Assembly (NCBI GenBank): GCA_016713675.1
Contig: JADJOS010000001.1
Coordinates: 1,860,001-1,924,000 of the forward strand
DNA length: 64,000 bases
Direction: 5' to 3'
Origin: Acidobacteriota bacterium
Lineage (GTDB): Bacteria; Acidobacteriota; Blastocatellia; Pyrinomonadales; Pyrinomonadaceae
The translations under genes were made by a program, and so were the position numbers. Under the pieces are notes generated by a model. That model worked only from the letters and a program-made list of their open reading frames with translations, had not been told where the DNA came from and ran no database searches. The stretch's first letter is position 1; every line of letters starts with the position of its first letter. This document shows, one piece after another, positions 60,514 to 64,000 of this stretch.

Positions 60514-62010
60514 ATGAAATTCAGACTTCTGCTTTTGCTCGTTTTGCCGCTGCAACTGCTGCTGACGACAGCCGCTTTTTCCCAATCGCCGTCAAAGATA
60601 CTATCCGCCGCAAACAAAGCCCTCGGCGGCGAAAAGGCTCTGAAAGCAATCACTTCTTGGCAGATGACCGGCACGATCAAACGCGTCGCTGACGGTGCGG
60701 GCGGCAAATACACCTCGTATGCTTCGGGCGGCAAGATGTATGGCGAGGCTTACGATCTTGGCGGTTTTGAGGTTTCGAGCGGTTACAATGGCAAGTCGGG
60801 CTGGCAGCGTGATTCGAAGAACGGACTTCGAACGATCACCGGCGATGCCGGACGAGACTTTCAAGCAGAGGCCGCCTACCGCAACACTCGCTGGCTCACC
60901 GTAAAAGCCGAAAAGACCAAAGTCACATCTGGCGGCACGGCTGAGATCGACGGTAAACAGACGAATGTCATTATTCTGAACACTGCCAAAGGATCTCGAA
61001 TACAGTTGTACTTCGACAAAACGACAAGCCTCCTCGTACGCGAGGTCATTTCCGGTAAGATATTTGATTACAGCAATTACCGTCCTGTTAACGGCATACA
61101 AAGACCATTCTCGATCAGGTCGCAGGCCGACGGCGAAACTTACGAGATCTCGATCGCGGACACAAAGGTAAACCAGGTAGTCGCCCGCAGCGTGTTCGAT
61201 TTTCCGCAGATATCCAGCGAGCCGCTTCCCGACATCACGGCATTACTTAACGACATTCGCGTCAATGCAGACAAGGTCGATGAATTGCTCGAAAACTATA
61301 GCTACACCGAGCTCCGCATTGACCGTGAGATGGATGCCGCGGGAAATCTTGCTGAAAAGTCATCCGAAAAACGACTCCTGACCTTTTATAAAGGCTATCG
61401 CATCAACCGTCAGATCGAGAAGAACGGCAAACCTCTCTCGGCTTCCGATCAAGAGAAGGAAGACAGGGACGCCCAAAAACAGGTCGCTGAGATCGAAAAG
61501 AAAGTAGCCGCGAAAGAAAAACGCGAGATCGCATCAGGCTCAGCCGGACAGCCAAAAGGCGAAGGCCAGCGTATCACAATCGCCGACGCGCTGAAGGGAA
61601 GTTTGCTCATTAATCCGCGCCGTGAGCGATTCAAGGGCCGCGACGTGATCGTATTTGACTACGAACCAAACCCGACATTCAAACCGAAAACTCGGAACGA
61701 GAAGCTCTTCGCACTCTGCACCGGTGCTGTATGGGTAGACACCGCCACAAAACAGGTCGTTCGGCTCGAGGCCGTACTGGCTCAGAGTGCCGGCAACTTC
61801 CTCGCCAAGGCAAAACGCGGGGCATCGTTCAGTCTCGACAACGAACTCGTCAACAACGAGATCTGGCTGCCTTCGCAAGCCGACATCAATCTCCAGATCA
61901 AGATCTTATTCGCCGGCATCAACATTAATAACCTGATAAAATACGGCGATTACCGCCGCTTCGAGACCGAGGTAAAGGACGCAAAGGTCGGCGAAGAAAA
62001 CAAACCTTAA
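60514..62010 (+). CDS. Secreted LolA-fold-like protein of unknown function
   Basis: 498 residues with a signal peptide (LLLVLPLQLLLTTAAFSQ). The first half has the repeated beta pattern SWQMTGTIKRVADGAGGKYTSYASGGKMYGE... and DYSNYRPVNGIQRPFSIR, similar to outer-membrane lipoprotein-sorting proteins. A Lys/Glu-rich coil (about 310-345) joins it to a second half that ends FAGININNLIKYGDYRRFETEVK, again of that fold. It therefore seems to be two LolA-like barrels joined by a coil (inference). It starts 6 bp after the flavin reductase. Confidence 0.75.
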   Translation: MKFRLLLLLVLPLQLLLTTAAFSQSPSKILSAANKALGGEKALKAITSWQMTGTIKRVADGAGGKYTSYASGGKMYGEAYDLGGFEVSSGYNGKSGWQRDSKNGLRTITGDAGRDFQAEAAYRNTRWLTVKAEKTKVTSGGTAEIDGKQTNVIILNTAKGSRIQLYFDKTTSLLVREVISGKIFDYSNYRPVNGIQRPFSIRSQADGETYEISIADTKVNQVVARSVFDFPQISSEPLPDITALLNDIRVNADKVDELLENYSYTELRIDREMDAAGNLAEKSSEKRLLTFYKGYRINRQIEKNGKPLSASDQEKEDRDAQKQVAEIEKKVAAKEKREIASGSAGQPKGEGQRITIADALKGSLLINPRRERFKGRDVIVFDYEPNPTFKPKTRNEKLFALCTGAVWVDTATKQVVRLEAVLAQSAGNFLAKAKRGASFSLDNELVNNEIWLPSQADINLQIKILFAGININNLIKYGDYRRFETEVKDAKVGEENKP

Positions 62011-62141
62011 CACCGGACCTCACGCATTCCTGAGTTGAAAATAGCGATCCCTGCTCGTTTCCCGAACGGTGATGGCCTCACGCCGTTCCGGACGCGGTGA
62101 TTGATTCCGTACGACCCGCTTTGTTATTCTGAAAAGACGCC

Positions 62142-62540
62142 ATGGAACTTGTTCTTTTCGATAGGTATCGTTCCGCATGCCGCGCGCTCGTCTTGTACGG
62201 TGTGCTGGCCGGCCTGTTGTTCTCATGCGGCGAAGGTGTTCGCCTGTTTCCGTTTCCGGTCGAAAAGGCCGTCGGCACCGGTTCATTCGGAACGGACAAT
62301 GGTCAGCGGATCCAATACGAGGAGAATGTTCCCCGCGTCGAAAAGGGCCGTGAGAAAAAAGAGGACGGCTCGTCGGATGATGGCAGCGATGCCCAGTTGG
62401 TCCTGTTAAATGCAGGTAGATCTCCTATTTCAGACAGAACCATGGTACCCGCACCGGCTGACGGTATTTCGGGGCCGGTCGTTTTCTTTCCGCTCAAATT
62501 TGTTTCCGGGCTCCAGGGCCGTGCACCACCTCGCGCATAG
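62142..62540 (+). CDS. Hypothetical small membrane-anchored protein
   Basis: 132 residues. A hydrophobic segment at about 13-30 (CRALVLYGVLAGLLFSCG) could be a signal or anchor with a lipobox-like Cys. It is followed by GVRLFPFPVEKAVGTGSFGTDNG, a Glu/Lys/Asp-rich stretch and a C-terminus ending GPVVFFPLKFVSGLQGRAPPRA. I know no family; the GEGVRLFPFP piece seems distinctive. Start and coding reality are moderate. Confidence 0.5.
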   Translation: MELVLFDRYRSACRALVLYGVLAGLLFSCGEGVRLFPFPVEKAVGTGSFGTDNGQRIQYEENVPRVEKGREKKEDGSSDDGSDAQLVLLNAGRSPISDRTMVPAPADGISGPVVFFPLKFVSGLQGRAPPRA

Positions 62541-62614
62541 TGTTTGTCAAAAACATCTGATCTTTTGAAAATTTGGCCATTTCCCCACGAAACGGCCGGG
62601 CACTATTTGAATTT

Positions 62615-62630
62615 GCGGCACATGTGCCGC
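62615..62630. promoter_or_regulatory. 16-bp perfect palindrome GCGGCACATGTGCCGC before the antiporter gene
   Basis: It lies 13 bp upstream of the ATG at 62644 and just before the GGAG ribosome site. It could be an operator or an RNA hairpin that limits translation. Confidence 0.45.
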
Positions 62631-62643
62631 CGGAGCGGAATAA

Positions 62644-64000
62644 ATGCATACACCCCAGTTATTTACTGATCTTTTAATTATCTTTCTCGTCTCAGTACCT
62701 GTGGCATTTCTGTGCCTCAGGCTAAAACTGCCGTTGCTTGTCGGTTTGATGCTTACCGGTATTGCGATCGGCCCTTATGGGCTCGGGCTGATCAAAGATG
62801 TCGAAGGCGTTGAGATACTCGCCGAGATCGGCGTGATGCTTCTCCTATTTACGATCGGCCTCGAATTTTCCCTCAGCCGGCTGCGTGAAATGAAACGCCT
62901 CGTGCTGGTCGGCGGCGGGCTCCAGGTCGGCGTCACGGTTGCCGCGGTCGCGGGCCTCGCGGTCTTTCTCGGCAGGGAATTGAACCAGGCCGTTTTCTTT
63001 GGCTTTTTGGTCGCGCTTTCAAGTACCGCGATCGTCCTCAAAAGCTACGTTGACCGCCGCGAGGTCGACGCCCCGCATGGCCGTGCCGGCGTCGGTATTT
63101 TGCTCTTTCAGGACATCAGCATCGTGTTCATGCTGCTGATGATACCGATGCTCGGCGGCAAGGGCGATATGACGGCTTATTCGGTGCTTATCGATCTGGG
63201 AGGCTCGCTGCTTGCCCTCGCTCTCATCGTGCTCGGAGCGTGGCTTCTGCTGCCCAAATTCCTCGGTCGCATGGTCGGCCTTCGCAGTACTGAGGTCTTT
63301 CTTTTGACGGTCGTCCTGCTCTGTATCGGTATGTCGTGGGTTACCGCTCACTTTGGAATGTCACTTGCTCTTGGCGGATTTATCGCCGGCATGGTGCTTG
63401 CAGATTCAGACTACAGCCATCAGGTCACGGCAGAGGTGCTGCCGTTTCGCGATATTTTTAACAGTATTTTTTTTGTCGATCGGAATGCTGCTGTCGCTGG
63501 CGGCGTTTGTGCAGAATATCGAGACAGTAATGGTCGTCGTCGTCGTCCTGATCGCCGCGAAGGCACTGATCATCTACGCGATCATGCGAATCATCGGTTC
63601 TCCGCAGCGCGTTGCTGTTATGGCCGGTATCGGGCTTGCACAGATCGGCGAATTTTCATTCGTACTGGCCAAATCGGGGCAGGGGGCCGGCTTGCTGCCC
63701 GAAAACGACTATCAGACATTTCTCGCTGCTTCGATCATCTCGATGATCGCGACGCCATTCCTTATCGCTCTCGCTCCGCGGATCGGCTATGGTATCCAAT
63801 CGCTGTTCTCGCGGGGTGCAGATATCGCTGACCAGAGCGTTTCCGAGGACATCCATCTAACGTCCAGCGGCGGGCTCGAACGACACGTCGTCATCGTCGG
63901 TTACGGCCTCAACGGACGCAATCTGTCGCGCGTCCTGCGCTCGGTCGGTGTGCCCTACACCGTGCTCGACATCAATGCCGAGACCGTTCGCCTTGCAAAA
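62644..64000 (+). CDS. KefB/RosB-type cation:proton antiporter, frameshifted at a T8 tract, 3' truncated by the window
   Basis: From ATG 62644 the frame gives the CPA2 fold: FLCLRLKLPLLVGLMLTGIAIGPYGLGLI, LLLFTIGLEFSLSRL and SSTAIVLKSY. After ...DIFNSIFF (63474) it turns to nonsense and stops at 63831. A T8 run at 63467-63474 is the cause: one extra T would give IFFLSIGMLLSLAAFVQN and the frame then stays open to 64000 (GLAQIGEFSFVLAKSG, later HVVIVGYGLNGRNLSRVLRSVGVPY, the start of a TrkA-N domain). It would exchange K+ or Na+ for protons under control of a nucleotide-binding domain. Probably a homopolymer error or a slippage site. Confidence 0.85.

Noticed and set aside
1..64000. Reassignment of TAG to a sense codon
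   Set aside because: TAG is the natural stop of many intact genes here (PilV-like, PilZ, NfeD, the amidohydrolase, DUF4139 protein, subtilase). For PilV a new prepilin start follows right after it, and for PilZ two TAG codons are in tandem.

Overview
The window looks like a chromosomal segment of a Gram-negative, heterotrophic bacterium, most likely an acidobacterium of the Blastocatellia/Pyrinomonadaceae type. This placement is inferred, not computed. It rests on several traits: a TonB plug-like peptide of the acidobacterial Oar type (GFQIDGASGSEN...) inside a DUF4139 protein, a subtilase ending in VLVGDG hexapeptides, many secreted glycine-zipper and TPR proteins, Hanks-type kinases with zinc-ribbon N-termini, and short GC-rich dispersed palindromes. 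There is no rRNA, CRISPR array, prophage or complete insertion sequence. One tRNA (Leu, UAA) is present.

Layout. 0-4.3 kb: end of a secreted protein, then a four-gene minor-pseudopilin operon (minus strand). 4.4-10.5 kb: YbdK-like ligase, PilZ protein, LysR regulator divergent from a trans-sulfuration PLP enzyme, PP2C phosphatase, a secreted HExxH protein broken by an amber codon, NfeD. 10.7-18.1 kb: tRNA-Leu, secreted proteins, amidohydrolase, malate dehydrogenase, DUF4139 protein, repeats. 18.1-24.9 kb: possible transposon-end remnant, subtilase plus acetyltransferase, GGDEF/EAL protein. 24.9-36.1 kb: membrane TPR-CHAT protein, IspH, tandem GNAT, NrfA/NrfH nitrite reductase, a half-helicase, GT2, Tat-exported amidase. 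36.3-42.5 kb: a secreted protein converging on a six-gene minus-strand operon egtB-egtD-birA-vanW-like-hypothetical-coaX. 42.6-45.9 kb: small protein and leuS, whose frame is interrupted by TAG. 46-55.8 kb: kinase-FGE fusion, TPR protein, pseudokinase, histidine kinase, response regulator and Crp-type regulator, all on the plus strand. 56-60 kb: small membrane proteins of envelope-stress type (two lmo0937-like paralogues, YtxH, a glycine-zipper protein) with a shared palindromic motif in their promoter regions. 60-64 kb: flavin reductase, secreted proteins and a frameshifted KefB-type antiporter that runs off the end.

Themes. Signalling is dense: PilZ, GGDEF/EAL, PP2C, two kinase-like receptors, HK/RR, Crp. 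The respiratory part is an ammonifying NrfHA pair. Redox protection is represented by ergothioneine synthesis (EgtB, EgtD).

Three reading frames are interrupted by one-base events: TAG in the HExxH gene, TAG in leuS, and a T8 tract in the antiporter. TAG is also the normal stop of many intact genes here, so a simple code reassignment is not supported. Consensus errors, recent mutations or local readthrough remain open. The most unusual architectures are the plug-like insert in DUF4139, the SKI2-like protein lacking its first RecA domain, the kinase/pseudokinase pair, the CHAT protein, and the TGTGCGGTAGGGCACA-type sites.
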